Virus record (IMG/VR): IMGVR_UViG_3300035701_005183
Span: 1 to 22,264 of that record
Origin: a virus
Direction: 5' to 3' (one strand)
DNA: 22,264 nucleotides
Under the pieces are notes generated by a model. The model was not told the DNA's origin and did not search any database. It was given only the letters and a program-made list of their open reading frames with translations. Both the position numbers and the translations under genes were made by a program. Below, in pieces: positions 1 through 7,466 of the stretch; positions within the stretch are counted from its first letter, which is position 1; each line of letters begins with the position of its first letter.

Positions 1-843
1 TTTACTTGCCCTAAATGCAATCACCATAAGCCAAAACTAGAAGTAAACATGCATACCAATGAAAAAGGAGAGAATCCTTTCGAATGCTGGGTATGTGGGT
101 TTAAAGGACGTACAATCAAGTCTTTAGTTAAACAGTTACAAGTACCTGCCGAACAAGCGTATGAAATACTTAAATACGTAAGAAAAGGAGATGAAATAGG
201 GTATGCTCCTACATCTACCGTAGAATTACCTAAAGAGTTCCAAGCTCTTTATACAGCATCAACCACATCTATTATAGCAAATAAAGTAAGAAAGTACCTG
301 TATAAGAGAGGATTTACCGATAGAGACTTCTTAAAATACAATATAGGTTACTGTACATCGGGAGAATACAGTGGAAGAGTGATTGTTCCATCGTATAACG
401 AGAATAACCAGTTAAACTTCTTTGTAGGTAGAACATATGAGGATGCTTACCATAAATATAGAAACCCAGAGTGTTCTAAGGATATAATAGGGTTTGAGAA
501 CTTAATTAACTGGTCACAGCCCATAATTCTAGTAGAAGGGGTATTTGATGCAATAGCAGTAAAAAGAAACGCAGTACCGATACTTGGTAAGTCTTTGTCG
601 AAATCTTTGATAAAAAAGATAGTATCAAGTCAGGTAGAAGATATATACGTAGCCCTGGACAGGGATGCATTTAAAAAAGCACTTTCATATACAGAACAGT
701 TTCTGAATATGGGAAAGAAAGTATATCTAGTAGATATGCAAGATAAGGATCCAAGCGATATGGGCTTTGCAAGCTTCACTCGTTATGTACAACAGGCAGA
801 GGAAATGGACTTCGGAAAGTTACTCCGCTACAAACTATCATAA
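1..843 (+). CDS. DNA primase (T4 gp61/DnaG-type), 5' truncated by the window edge
   Basis: The reading frame is open from base 1, so the true start lies upstream; 280 residues are visible. At the N-terminus a CHC2-like zinc finger is seen: C3 and C6 (CPKC), then C29 and C32 (CWVC). A Toprim domain follows, with the catalytic glutamate in LVEG (E179) and the DxD pair in ALDRDAF (D220, D222). By family knowledge this protein lays down RNA primers for lagging-strand synthesis with a replicative helicase. The visible length is close to that of phage primases (T4 gp61 is ~340 aa), so little is probably missing. The next gene starts 1 nt after its stop codon, which suggests co-transcription with the nuclease gene. 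No helicase domain is present, so this is the stand-alone primase form. Confidence 0.9.
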   Translation, partial: FTCPKCNHHKPKLEVNMHTNEKGENPFECWVCGFKGRTIKSLVKQLQVPAEQAYEILKYVRKGDEIGYAPTSTVELPKEFQALYTASTTSIIANKVRKYLYKRGFTDRDFLKYNIGYCTSGEYSGRVIVPSYNENNQLNFFVGRTYEDAYHKYRNPECSKDIIGFENLINWSQPIILVEGVFDAIAVKRNAVPILGKSLSKSLIKKIVSSQVEDIYVALDRDAFKKALSYTEQFLNMGKKVYLVDMQDKDPSDMGFASFTRYVQQAEEMDFGKLLRYKLS

Positions 844-844
844 T

Positions 845-1627
845 ATGATACAAAAAGGACAAAATGTTCTATCAGAACATGCCAAAAAAAGATTAGATTT
901 TAAACCTGAACTTAAACAGATTAACTTCTTAGATAGAAGGGTTTATCAACGATCAGAAGGAGTATATTATCCTTCAGTTACTTCAATTTTACAGTATATG
1001 CCAAAGAATAGGTTCTTTGAAAGCTGGTTGAAAGATGTAGGTCACAACTCAGACATTATAATGAGAAGAGCCGGAGATGAAGGTACTCAAACTCACAATG
1101 CAATTGAAGAGTTGTTAGAGGGTAAAGAAATTACTTGGATGGATGATTACGGTAATGCTCGGTACAATGAATTAGTATGGGGAATGATTATGAAGTTTAA
1201 AGAGTTTTGGGCAGCAGCTAAACCTGAACTAATCTTTACAGAAGAATTTACCTACTCAGATACACATAAGTATGCAGGAACAGCCGATATAGTTGTAAAG
1301 ATAAACGGAGAGGTTTGGTTAATTGATTTTAAAACATCAAATCATTTACATAAATCATATGACTTACAATTAGCAGCTTATGCTAAATCAATTGAAGAAA
1401 CAAAAGGTATCAAAATAGATAGAACAGCTATTCTTTGGTTGAAAGCTTCAACTCGAGGAGCTGATAAAGCTGGTAAGAAATTACAAGGTAAAGGATGGGA
1501 GTTAAAAGTGGTAGATGAGATAGAAAAAAACTTTGAATTATTCAAGTTGATCTATAAATTATATGAGATTGAGAATCCAACAACTGAGCCTAAGTTCTCT
1601 TCATATCCAACTACTATCAAACTTTAG
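845..1627 (+). CDS. PD-(D/E)XK exonuclease, RecB/Cas4-like
   Basis: A 260-residue protein. Visible motifs match the RecB-family nuclease core: GTQTH near residues 80-84, an acidic FTEEF stretch (131-135), GTAD (D148), LIDFKTS (D161, K163) and QLAAYA (Q175, Y179). This is the order of motifs I, II, III and QxxxY in RecB C-terminal, AddB and Cas4 nucleases. It probably degrades or processes DNA ends in recombination or replication; the polarity cannot be read from sequence. The ATG at 845 lies 1 nt after the primase stop. An in-frame ATG at 767 would add 26 residues overlapping the primase gene and has no support in motif content, so I chose 845. No iron-sulfur cysteine cluster is visible, unlike Cas4. 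Confidence 0.87.
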   Translation: MIQKGQNVLSEHAKKRLDFKPELKQINFLDRRVYQRSEGVYYPSVTSILQYMPKNRFFESWLKDVGHNSDIIMRRAGDEGTQTHNAIEELLEGKEITWMDDYGNARYNELVWGMIMKFKEFWAAAKPELIFTEEFTYSDTHKYAGTADIVVKINGEVWLIDFKTSNHLHKSYDLQLAAYAKSIEETKGIKIDRTAILWLKASTRGADKAGKKLQGKGWELKVVDEIEKNFELFKLIYKLYEIENPTTEPKFSSYPTTIKL

Positions 1628-1628
1628 T

Positions 1629-1637
1629 ACTATTTAT
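1629..1637 (+). promoter_or_regulatory. ACTATTTAT motif upstream of the nucleotidyltransferase gene
   Basis: This is an exact copy of the 9-mer that recurs in the intergenic gaps of this window. Here it begins just after the preceding stop codon and lies 60 nt before the next ATG, further than the 18 nt seen at the head genes. It may be a phage promoter element, or it may only be part of the AT-rich gap. Confidence 0.4.
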
Positions 1638-1649
1638 TTAATATAATAG

Positions 1650-1680
1650 TTGCATAATAGAAGTATTGTGCGTATCTTTA
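1650..1680 (+). promoter_or_regulatory. Candidate Bacteroidota-type vegetative promoter
   Basis: TTG at 1650-1652 is followed, after 20 nt, by TATCTTTA at 1673-1680. This resembles the Bacteroidota sigma-factor pattern of a TTG box near -33 and TAnnTTTG near -7. It sits 17 nt upstream of the ATG at 1698. The last base of the -7 box deviates from consensus, and short AT-rich matches occur by chance. Confidence 0.35.
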
Positions 1681-1697
1681 GGTAAATAGAAAGCAAC

Positions 1698-2606
1698 ATG
1701 GGAGGAAACGTATTTGATAGTACAGCGCCAATAAAAAAAGAACATATTAAACCCACTCTATTAGAGTTTTTTAAACAGTTCAAAACTATATTTCCAAAAG
1801 CAGAACCATTCTTTAGAGAGATGAAAACTCTAGGATCTGTAGGAAAAAAAGACTATTCAGGGGATATTGACCTAGCACTTGCCGGGTCATCCTTTGATGA
1901 TATAAACGATTGGGGTCTGGATGAGAAACACGTTCAAGCTTTGTTTGAAGGATTTAAGAAAAGAGCTAGAACATCTACCGATGATCAGTTAATGAAAAGA
2001 GCTGTAATTGTAGCAGTAGCACAGAAGATACTGGAAGCTGATACAGAGATTATAGCAGATGTAAAAGGATCAGGAGCAGGAGCTTTATTCCTCCTATTCC
2101 CACAATATGATGAGAATAACGAAGTAGTAGGGCAAAATGTTCAAATAGATGTAAATGTAGGAGATGTAGATTGGCTTTCCTTTGCTTACCACTCAGCCAC
2201 TTACTCAGGAAACGTAAAAGGTCTTCATAGAACACAATTACTTGTATCTTTATTCTCTCAGAAAGGATATACATTCTCTCATAACTATGGAGTAAAAGAT
2301 AAAGAATCTCAAGAGATTGTAGCAAATCAACCACAACAAGCAATAGACCTTTTAAATAAGGTATATAGTTTAAATCTAGATAGAGATACGATAGGAGATT
2401 ACTTTAAATTAATGGAAGTACTAGAAGCAGGACTATCTCCACAGGATTTAAACGCTGTATACGATACTTATCTTAAGATATTAGATAGCACTAGATGTGA
2501 TATACCAGAAGACTTACAAGCTTATTGGATAGATAATCAAGAGAGATTAGCATTAAAAGGTAAGTTTTTACCGGATAATTCAAATTTAACACAATACAAA
2601 GTATAA
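1698..2606 (+). CDS. Nucleotidyltransferase-fold protein
   Basis: A 302-residue protein. It carries the pol-beta-type nucleotidyltransferase signature: G46-S47, then DYSGDIDLAL with D56 and D58, and a possible third carboxylate in QIDVNVGD (D151). By family knowledge such enzymes transfer NMP to RNA, protein or small molecules, but the substrate is not readable here. The C-terminal ~120 residues look helical and match no motif I recognise. The gene follows a 70-nt gap with candidate promoters and is followed after 1 nt by another gene that also starts with a nucleotidyltransferase motif. That layout suggests a duplicated or cooperating pair. The start codon is preceded by GAAAGCAAC, with no strong Shine-Dalgarno. 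Confidence 0.72.
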   Translation: MGGNVFDSTAPIKKEHIKPTLLEFFKQFKTIFPKAEPFFREMKTLGSVGKKDYSGDIDLALAGSSFDDINDWGLDEKHVQALFEGFKKRARTSTDDQLMKRAVIVAVAQKILEADTEIIADVKGSGAGALFLLFPQYDENNEVVGQNVQIDVNVGDVDWLSFAYHSATYSGNVKGLHRTQLLVSLFSQKGYTFSHNYGVKDKESQEIVANQPQQAIDLLNKVYSLNLDRDTIGDYFKLMEVLEAGLSPQDLNAVYDTYLKILDSTRCDIPEDLQAYWIDNQERLALKGKFLPDNSNLTQYKV

Positions 2607-2607
2607 T

Positions 2608-5334
2608 ATGTCAGGAGTAGCAGGAGGAAATAGAATAGAAAGAGGGGATGTACAAGCTACATTCAATAAATACGTAGAAGAAGTTCTAAGTAAAATACTA
2701 GGCTTTAAGAAAGCTTCTCTATCAGGATCTGTAAAAGTAGGTTCGAAAGCCGATTACGGAGATCTAGACATAATTGTATGGTTTGAAGGAGATGATAAGA
2801 GAGAAGTAAAGCAAAGAATTATCGATGCAGCTTTATCTCTTCCACAGAATATAATTGTACCTTTTAAATCAGAAAAGTATACCGGAAGAAGGTACTACAA
2901 TTCAGGAGAACTAATCTCAGTACTTTATCCAATTGTAGGTAAAGAAGACGAATATATACAAGTTGATAATATTATCTCCCTTACTGAAGAAGAACATGCT
3001 TTTAAAGGATCGTTCTTAGACCTACCGGCTGAAAAGCAAGGTATACTAATAGGACTAGCAAAAGTAATTTTATTGGAGCAAGACCTACAAGACGTATTTA
3101 GAAGAATGGGTATTTCAAATATGCCTAAATTGAAGAGAGGAGAAGAGTTTGAATTCAACCTATCATCAGTAAAACTATCTCTTAGAAAAGTACAACTTGA
3201 AGGATTTAAAGAAATAGCAAGAGAAGAGGTATGGTCAACAACAGCTTGGGGAACTATCAAAATACTGTTTCAAGGCTTTAATATAGACGGTTCTTTTGAA
3301 GATTTATTAGATGATGTTGCTAAAAAACTTACAAATACTAGATCTAAAAATAGAATAGCAGGTATCTTTAAATCAATGGTAACTGTTAAATCAGGAGAAG
3401 TAGGAACAGCTAAAGGAAAAGGTAAGGAAGATGCTTTAGAAAAAGTAGCACAAAGACTTTCAGAAGCTTTAGATGACGGATCTGAAGTAGTAGCTCTATA
3501 TGCTGGAGGTTTTAAACCACCACACCTTGCTCACTTTGAAAATGCTAAATTCCTCTCTACTAAAGCAGATAAGATTGTAATCTTTATCGGACCAAAAATT
3601 AGAGAAGGAGTAAAGATTACAGCAGAACAATCAAAAGCAATTTGGGAAATCTATGCAAAGTACATAAACGTACCAATGGAGATTCACATTAGTAAAGTAA
3701 CTCCAATCTTAGACACTTATGAATGGATTGATGCAAATCAAGACAAAGTAACAGAGATTATTACTGGAGCTATGGCTGATGAGATGAAAAAATTCTCAGG
3801 TATAGAAAAAAAGAAACAGCAAGGGGATTACAAAAACGTAGAAGTAAAAGAACTTCCCGTTATTACAAACAAAGAAGATGATAAATTCTCAGCAACTGAT
3901 ATCAGAAAGTCAGAAGAGTTTTTATTATCAGGTAAATGGATTCCTAAAGTAGTATCAAAAGAAGATAGACAAGCAATTGTTGATATCATAGCACCTCAAC
4001 AAGAGGATTCAGTAGAAGATAAGATGTTAACTGCAGTAGATAACGTATTTGAAAGCTTTTTTCCTAAAAAAACTAAGAAAAAAGTAATAAAAGAAGGATC
4101 TTCAGGAACACCTATACAGGCATCAGGTGCTATTCCATCAAAGGATAGAGCAGAACTAACACACCTTTTCAACGACCTAAGAAAGACTATCGATTCAGAT
4201 AAATTTACAGTAGTATTTAATCAGGATAGGATCGACATATACATTAAAACATATTCAGATGTAAGTTTTGACTATACACCATATCAGAAACATTTATCTG
4301 AAGGAGAAGGACAAGAGAAGTTTAACTATACTCCAAAAATAGCATCTATACTAGAGTATATGCTTGATCAGAAGATGAATATCACACCACTTCCAGAGAT
4401 AAAAGTAAGGTATGATGAAGATCAAGCTAACAACTTCTTCGGTAAAACAGCCTACTATGATCCAAACAATCAAGAAGTAGTACTTTTTGTACAAGGAAGA
4501 CATCCTAAAGATGTTTGTAGATCATTTGCACATGAAATGATTCATCATATGCAAAATATAGAAGGACGATTAGGTAATATACAGACTTCAAATACAAACG
4601 AAGATTCACACCTACAGGAAATAGAAGACGAAGCATACTTACAAGGTAATAGAGTCTTTAGAAACTGGGAAGATGGAGTTAAAAATGGTGAATCAAAAAA
4701 AAAAGTTATGGCAGAAGGGAGATACGACAAAATAAGTAACCAAGCATCTTCGGATTTATTTAGAACCTGGAAAACAGGTTACGATGAAGGAGAGAAAAGC
4801 TTAGGATTCGAAGATACTTATTCAAACAACGATGTAGAATTTGATGTAGAAGGGTACTTAATGCTAACACCTGGTACAGGTAAGATGGAAGTATTAGATA
4901 GTACAGGAGCAGGCTTTGATGACGATGGAGATTTTATTATAATAGACCTTGCAATAGATCCAGAACTATTACCAGAATTTTGGGAAGAGATTTCTATGAC
5001 TCTAAAAGATATCTTTAGACATGAAGTAGAGCATCTTACTCACAACATAGGAGGAGTATCCTCTAACCCTGCAAAAGGAATGCGAGGAGATCAAAAGAGA
5101 AGAGATAGAATGAAAGCAGGAGAATTACCTCTAAGCAATTATCTTAAACTTAAGAAAGAAGTAGATGCAATGATTCAAGGAATGCTATTCAGAGCTAAAA
5201 AAGAAAAAAGACCATTTGCAGATGTTGTAAATACCTATTTAAACTCTCAAAACTTTACCCCTGAGGAAATACAATCAATAAAAGCAATATGGCGTAAAAG
5301 ACTACCTGCATTAGGTATAAAACAATCATTATAA
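2608..5334 (+). CDS. Multidomain protein: nucleotidyltransferase + cytidylyltransferase/NMNAT-like + two zincin domains
   Basis: A 908-residue protein with at least four modules. Residues ~15-200 hold a second nucleotidyltransferase signature (G40-S41, then DYGDLDI with D52 and D54). Residues ~294-440 look like an HxGH-superfamily cytidylyltransferase: AGGFKPPHLAH (299-309) and FSATDIR (427-433), the pair seen in NadD/NMNAT-type adenylyltransferases. Residues ~500-700 contain a zincin motif HEMIH (642-646) with a downstream EDEAY. Residues ~704-908 contain another, HEVEH (805-809), followed by LTH. The joints at 494-497 (IKEG) and 701-704 (MAEG) follow Lys-rich stretches and resemble prohead-protease sites. 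The function as a whole is unknown. The NMNAT-like part may adenylylate NMN or another nucleotide; the zincins may cleave host or phage proteins. Confidence 0.78.
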   Translation: MSGVAGGNRIERGDVQATFNKYVEEVLSKILGFKKASLSGSVKVGSKADYGDLDIIVWFEGDDKREVKQRIIDAALSLPQNIIVPFKSEKYTGRRYYNSGELISVLYPIVGKEDEYIQVDNIISLTEEEHAFKGSFLDLPAEKQGILIGLAKVILLEQDLQDVFRRMGISNMPKLKRGEEFEFNLSSVKLSLRKVQLEGFKEIAREEVWSTTAWGTIKILFQGFNIDGSFEDLLDDVAKKLTNTRSKNRIAGIFKSMVTVKSGEVGTAKGKGKEDALEKVAQRLSEALDDGSEVVALYAGGFKPPHLAHFENAKFLSTKADKIVIFIGPKIREGVKITAEQSKAIWEIYAKYINVPMEIHISKVTPILDTYEWIDANQDKVTEIITGAMADEMKKFSGIEKKKQQGDYKNVEVKELPVITNKEDDKFSATDIRKSEEFLLSGKWIPKVVSKEDRQAIVDIIAPQQEDSVEDKMLTAVDNVFESFFPKKTKKKVIKEGSSGTPIQASGAIPSKDRAELTHLFNDLRKTIDSDKFTVVFNQDRIDIYIKTYSDVSFDYTPYQKHLSEGEGQEKFNYTPKIASILEYMLDQKMNITPLPEIKVRYDEDQANNFFGKTAYYDPNNQEVVLFVQGRHPKDVCRSFAHEMIHHMQNIEGRLGNIQTSNTNEDSHLQEIEDEAYLQGNRVFRNWEDGVKNGESKKKVMAEGRYDKISNQASSDLFRTWKTGYDEGEKSLGFEDTYSNNDVEFDVEGYLMLTPGTGKMEVLDSTGAGFDDDGDFIIIDLAIDPELLPEFWEEISMTLKDIFRHEVEHLTHNIGGVSSNPAKGMRGDQKRRDRMKAGELPLSNYLKLKKEVDAMIQGMLFRAKKEKRPFADVVNTYLNSQNFTPEEIQSIKAIWRKRLPALGIKQSL
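4695..4704 (+). repeat. A10 homopolymer at a domain joint
   Basis: Ten consecutive A residues lie inside the 908-aa reading frame, immediately before an in-frame ATG (4708) that begins the second zincin module. Such a run could allow transcriptional slippage, or could mark an old gene-fusion point. A-rich codon use here makes long A runs less surprising. Confidence 0.6.
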
Positions 5335-5346
5335 AATAAAAAGGTT

Positions 5347-5937
5347 ATGGGAAATTTAACAGACTTACTACTAGAAGAATCAGACTTCGTACCTAAATAT
5401 CAGATATACTGTGATATGGACGGCGTATTAACAGACTTTGAAAGAAGATTTGTAACATTACTAAGAAAAGAAGGTCCAAAATACTATTCAAAAGCAACAA
5501 TTGCACAAGTAACAAGACCTAAGCATTTCGAAAAGCTAGAAGGACAGACAGAATTCTGGAAATTTATTGATCAATACATAGGTTTAGAATTTTGGTCAGG
5601 AATGGAATGGATGCCAAACGGTAGACAGTTGTGGGATTTTATAGAACCTTACGGACCAAAACTTCTTACATCTCCTTCAAGAGATAATACCTCAAGATTA
5701 GGTAAAAGATTATGGGTAAAAGACAATTTAGTACCTGCTCCGGAAGTAATTTTTAGATTTGGAGATGCTAAGTCGGATTTTGCAAATGAAAACTCTATAT
5801 TAATAGATGATAAACCCTCCAACCTAGCTGCTTTTGCTGCAAAAGGAGGAATAGTAATAGAATGTAAAGACGGAGATGTCTTATCAGTTATAAATGAATT
5901 AATAGAACTTGGTTATGGCGAAAGAGAGCTTACTTAA
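5347..5937 (+). CDS. HAD-superfamily phosphatase, 5'-nucleotidase-like
   Basis: A 196-residue protein with clear HAD motifs: motif I DMDGVLTDF (D23, D25), motif II in LLTSPSRD (T108 or S109), a lysine in the GKRLWVK region (K120 or K125), and the acidic motif IV LIDDKPSN (D154, D155). The arrangement fits small HAD phosphatases such as 5'(3')-deoxyribonucleotidases; the substrate is not certain. The first ~15 residues (LTDLLLEES) precede the HAD core and form a short amphipathic helix ending in LLE-E, like a T4 capsid-targeting sequence. This suggests the enzyme may be packaged in the prohead. An AAAAAGG stretch 4 nt before the ATG is a possible weak ribosome binding site. Its 3' end overlaps the next gene. 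Confidence 0.83.
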   Translation: MGNLTDLLLEESDFVPKYQIYCDMDGVLTDFERRFVTLLRKEGPKYYSKATIAQVTRPKHFEKLEGQTEFWKFIDQYIGLEFWSGMEWMPNGRQLWDFIEPYGPKLLTSPSRDNTSRLGKRLWVKDNLVPAPEVIFRFGDAKSDFANENSILIDDKPSNLAAFAAKGGIVIECKDGDVLSVINELIELGYGERELT

Positions 5938-6499
5938 AAAAGAATTTACATCTAAGGATGTTAATAGAGCTAGGAATTTAGTTAAAAAAGACTTTAGTGC
6001 AAAGACAGTCGACGGAGTAGGTTACTCAAAAGCACACATAGCATATTCAGAAGGAGATATTTGGGAAGAAAGCGGAAGAACTTGGACTATTAAGAACGGT
6101 TTAAGACAAAACGTTACAAAGCTTGATGCAGCAAAAAAAGCTTTTCAAATACCATTACGATGTCCTAAATGCGGAGGTCCAATGAAGCATAATCTAGCTC
6201 AAAAAATGTATAAAATACACGGTTTTTGTTTTGATCCATGCACAGTAGAGTATGAAGCAGAGCTAAGAAAGGTAGGTTTATATGAATCATATGAAAAGAA
6301 TATGATGCAAGGAAGTATGAAAGCTTTTGCTAGAGATATTGAGCAATGGGTATTAGATAGTTTAGAGTATACAGATACATATGTAACTGAGCAAGGAGAT
6401 GTAGAGGATTGGAATAATAATGATACTAAATTCAAAACACAAATTAACGAAAAGCTACAAGAGTATCTTAAACACTTAAAGAGTCATATAGATTCGTAA
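5915..6499 (+). CDS. Zinc-ribbon protein of unknown function
   Basis: A 194-residue protein with a CPKCGG pair and a second cysteine pair about 25 residues later (CFDPC), giving a likely structural zinc site near residues 83-111. Upstream lies a conserved-looking stretch with GDIWEESGRTWTIKNG and QNVTKLD. The C-terminal third is helical. I recall similar proteins as hypotheticals in marine T4-like phages; the function is unknown. I chose the ATG at 5915, which overlaps the HAD gene by 23 nt; a TTG two codons upstream (5909) is a weaker alternative. Overlap suggests translational coupling. It could bind nucleic acid or act as an adaptor, but nothing in the sequence decides this. Confidence 0.72.
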   Translation: MAKESLLKKEFTSKDVNRARNLVKKDFSAKTVDGVGYSKAHIAYSEGDIWEESGRTWTIKNGLRQNVTKLDAAKKAFQIPLRCPKCGGPMKHNLAQKMYKIHGFCFDPCTVEYEAELRKVGLYESYEKNMMQGSMKAFARDIEQWVLDSLEYTDTYVTEQGDVEDWNNNDTKFKTQINEKLQEYLKHLKSHIDS

Positions 6500-6511
6500 T
6501 AAGTTTTCCTT

Positions 6512-6538
6512 ACTATTTATTTTTAAACAGTAAATAGT
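6512..6538 (+). promoter_or_regulatory. ACTATTTAT motif within a perfect inverted repeat
   Basis: ACTATTTA (6512-6519) is matched by its exact reverse complement TAAATAGT (6531-6538), separated by 11 nt. The left arm is the recurrent intergenic motif of this window. The gap opens the small basic protein gene, whose ATG is at 6548. The pair could be a promoter with operator symmetry, two opposed promoter elements, or a weak hairpin. Confidence 0.5.
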
Positions 6539-6547
6539 CTATAACTT

Positions 6548-6691
6548 ATGGCAAAAGTAAAATCAGCTCCTGCAGCAACTAAAACAGTAACAGTTAAAGT
6601 ATCAAGACCTGGAGTTCATGCAAAATGTAAAACCTCTTCTTTAAAGAGTTCTAAAAACTATAGAAAGCTTTATAAAGGACAAGGAAGATAG
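6548..6691 (+). CDS. Small basic protein, 47 aa
   Basis: This short gene runs from an ATG at 6548 to a TAG at 6691 and encodes 47 residues. It is rich in Lys, Arg and Ser, with the stretches VSRPGVHAK and KNYRKLYKGQGR. It fills the space exactly: the next gene starts 1 nt after its stop. I recall similar short basic proteins with RPGxHAK and a GQGR ending in marine T4-like phages, none with a known role. Its charge suggests nucleic-acid binding or neutralisation of packaged DNA, which is inference. It has no membrane segment. A single cysteine occurs near residue 27. Confidence 0.68.
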   Translation: MAKVKSAPAATKTVTVKVSRPGVHAKCKTSSLKSSKNYRKLYKGQGR

Positions 6692-6692
6692 T

Positions 6693-7463
6693 ATGATTAA
6701 ACTAAGTGATTTAATAAATGAAATGATGTTGCAAGAAGAGCTGGTTCAATCCGATGCTTGGAAAGCGATACAGAAGACTATTGAGACGTTAAAGAAGAAA
6801 AAGAAAGTACTTCTTCTAAGCTGCTCCAATAGGTACAACTGGGATAAGGATAATACCGATGTTCCAAAATCAAAAATGATTGCAATGTACCTACACAGTC
6901 AACTATTAAACAACTCAGTATTAATAGACGTACCAGAACTTAACATTTTTCCTTGTGAAGGAAACGTATCAAGAAAAGACGGGAATAGTTGTGGGGTACT
7001 AAAAGCAAAACTCAAAGACAAAGATAAGAATCCATCAGGACATCACAGATGTTGGGCAAGCCTTAATAATCCAAAAGATGAATTATGGAAAATATCAAAA
7101 GAATTATTTGAATCAGATACAGTAATATTCTTCAGCTCAATAAGATGGGGACAAACAAATATGTATTACCAAAAGTTAATTGAAAGATTGACTTGGATTG
7201 AGAATAGACACACAACCTTAGGAGAGTCAAACCTTATAAAAGATGTTCAATCTGGATTTATATGTGTGGGGCAGAACTGGAATGGAGAAGTTGTTAGTGA
7301 AACACAAAAAGACGTTCATAAGTTTTATGGGTTTAAACCAAATAATGACTTATACTGGAATTGGCAATACACTAAAAATGTAAATGACGAAAGACAGGAA
7401 TCATATAAAGCTTCTCATAACAAATTTATACAAGATACTAAAATACCAGATAACACAAAATAA
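6693..7463 (+). CDS. Flavodoxin/NADPH-dependent FMN reductase-like protein
   Basis: A 256-residue protein. After a ~35-residue N-terminal extension comes a flavodoxin-like core: beta strand VLLLSCSNRYN (39-49) as the phosphate-binding loop region, then SDTVIFFSSIRWGQTNMYYQ (141-160). The latter matches the position of the 'aD.iif.tPvYw' strand-loop of NADPH-dependent FMN reductases and WrbA-type proteins, followed by KLIERL. Four cysteines (44, 88, 100, 120) lie in the middle part, with HHRCW at 117-121. The phosphate loop is not canonical, so flavin binding is inferred from fold resemblance. The first residues, IKLSDLINEMMLQEE, look like the capsid-targeting-type ends of neighbouring proteins. 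The substrate is unknown. Confidence 0.58.
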   Translation: MIKLSDLINEMMLQEELVQSDAWKAIQKTIETLKKKKKVLLLSCSNRYNWDKDNTDVPKSKMIAMYLHSQLLNNSVLIDVPELNIFPCEGNVSRKDGNSCGVLKAKLKDKDKNPSGHHRCWASLNNPKDELWKISKELFESDTVIFFSSIRWGQTNMYYQKLIERLTWIENRHTTLGESNLIKDVQSGFICVGQNWNGEVVSETQKDVHKFYGFKPNNDLYWNWQYTKNVNDERQESYKASHNKFIQDTKIPDNTK

Positions 7464-7466
7464 AAT

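Noticed and set aside
767-844. Earlier in-frame ATG for the nuclease gene at 767
   Set aside because: It would overlap the primase gene by 77 nt and adds no recognisable motif; the ATG at 845 sits 1 nt after the primase stop, as is usual in this genome.
2050-2343. Antisense frames inside the nucleotidyltransferase and other long genes
   Set aside because: Each is overlapped fully by a + strand gene with recognisable motifs, and their predicted products are Leu/Ser-rich without domains.
5909-5914. TTG start two codons before the zinc-ribbon gene ATG
   Set aside because: The ATG at 5915 is adjacent and the preferred start codon; nothing supports TTG use here.
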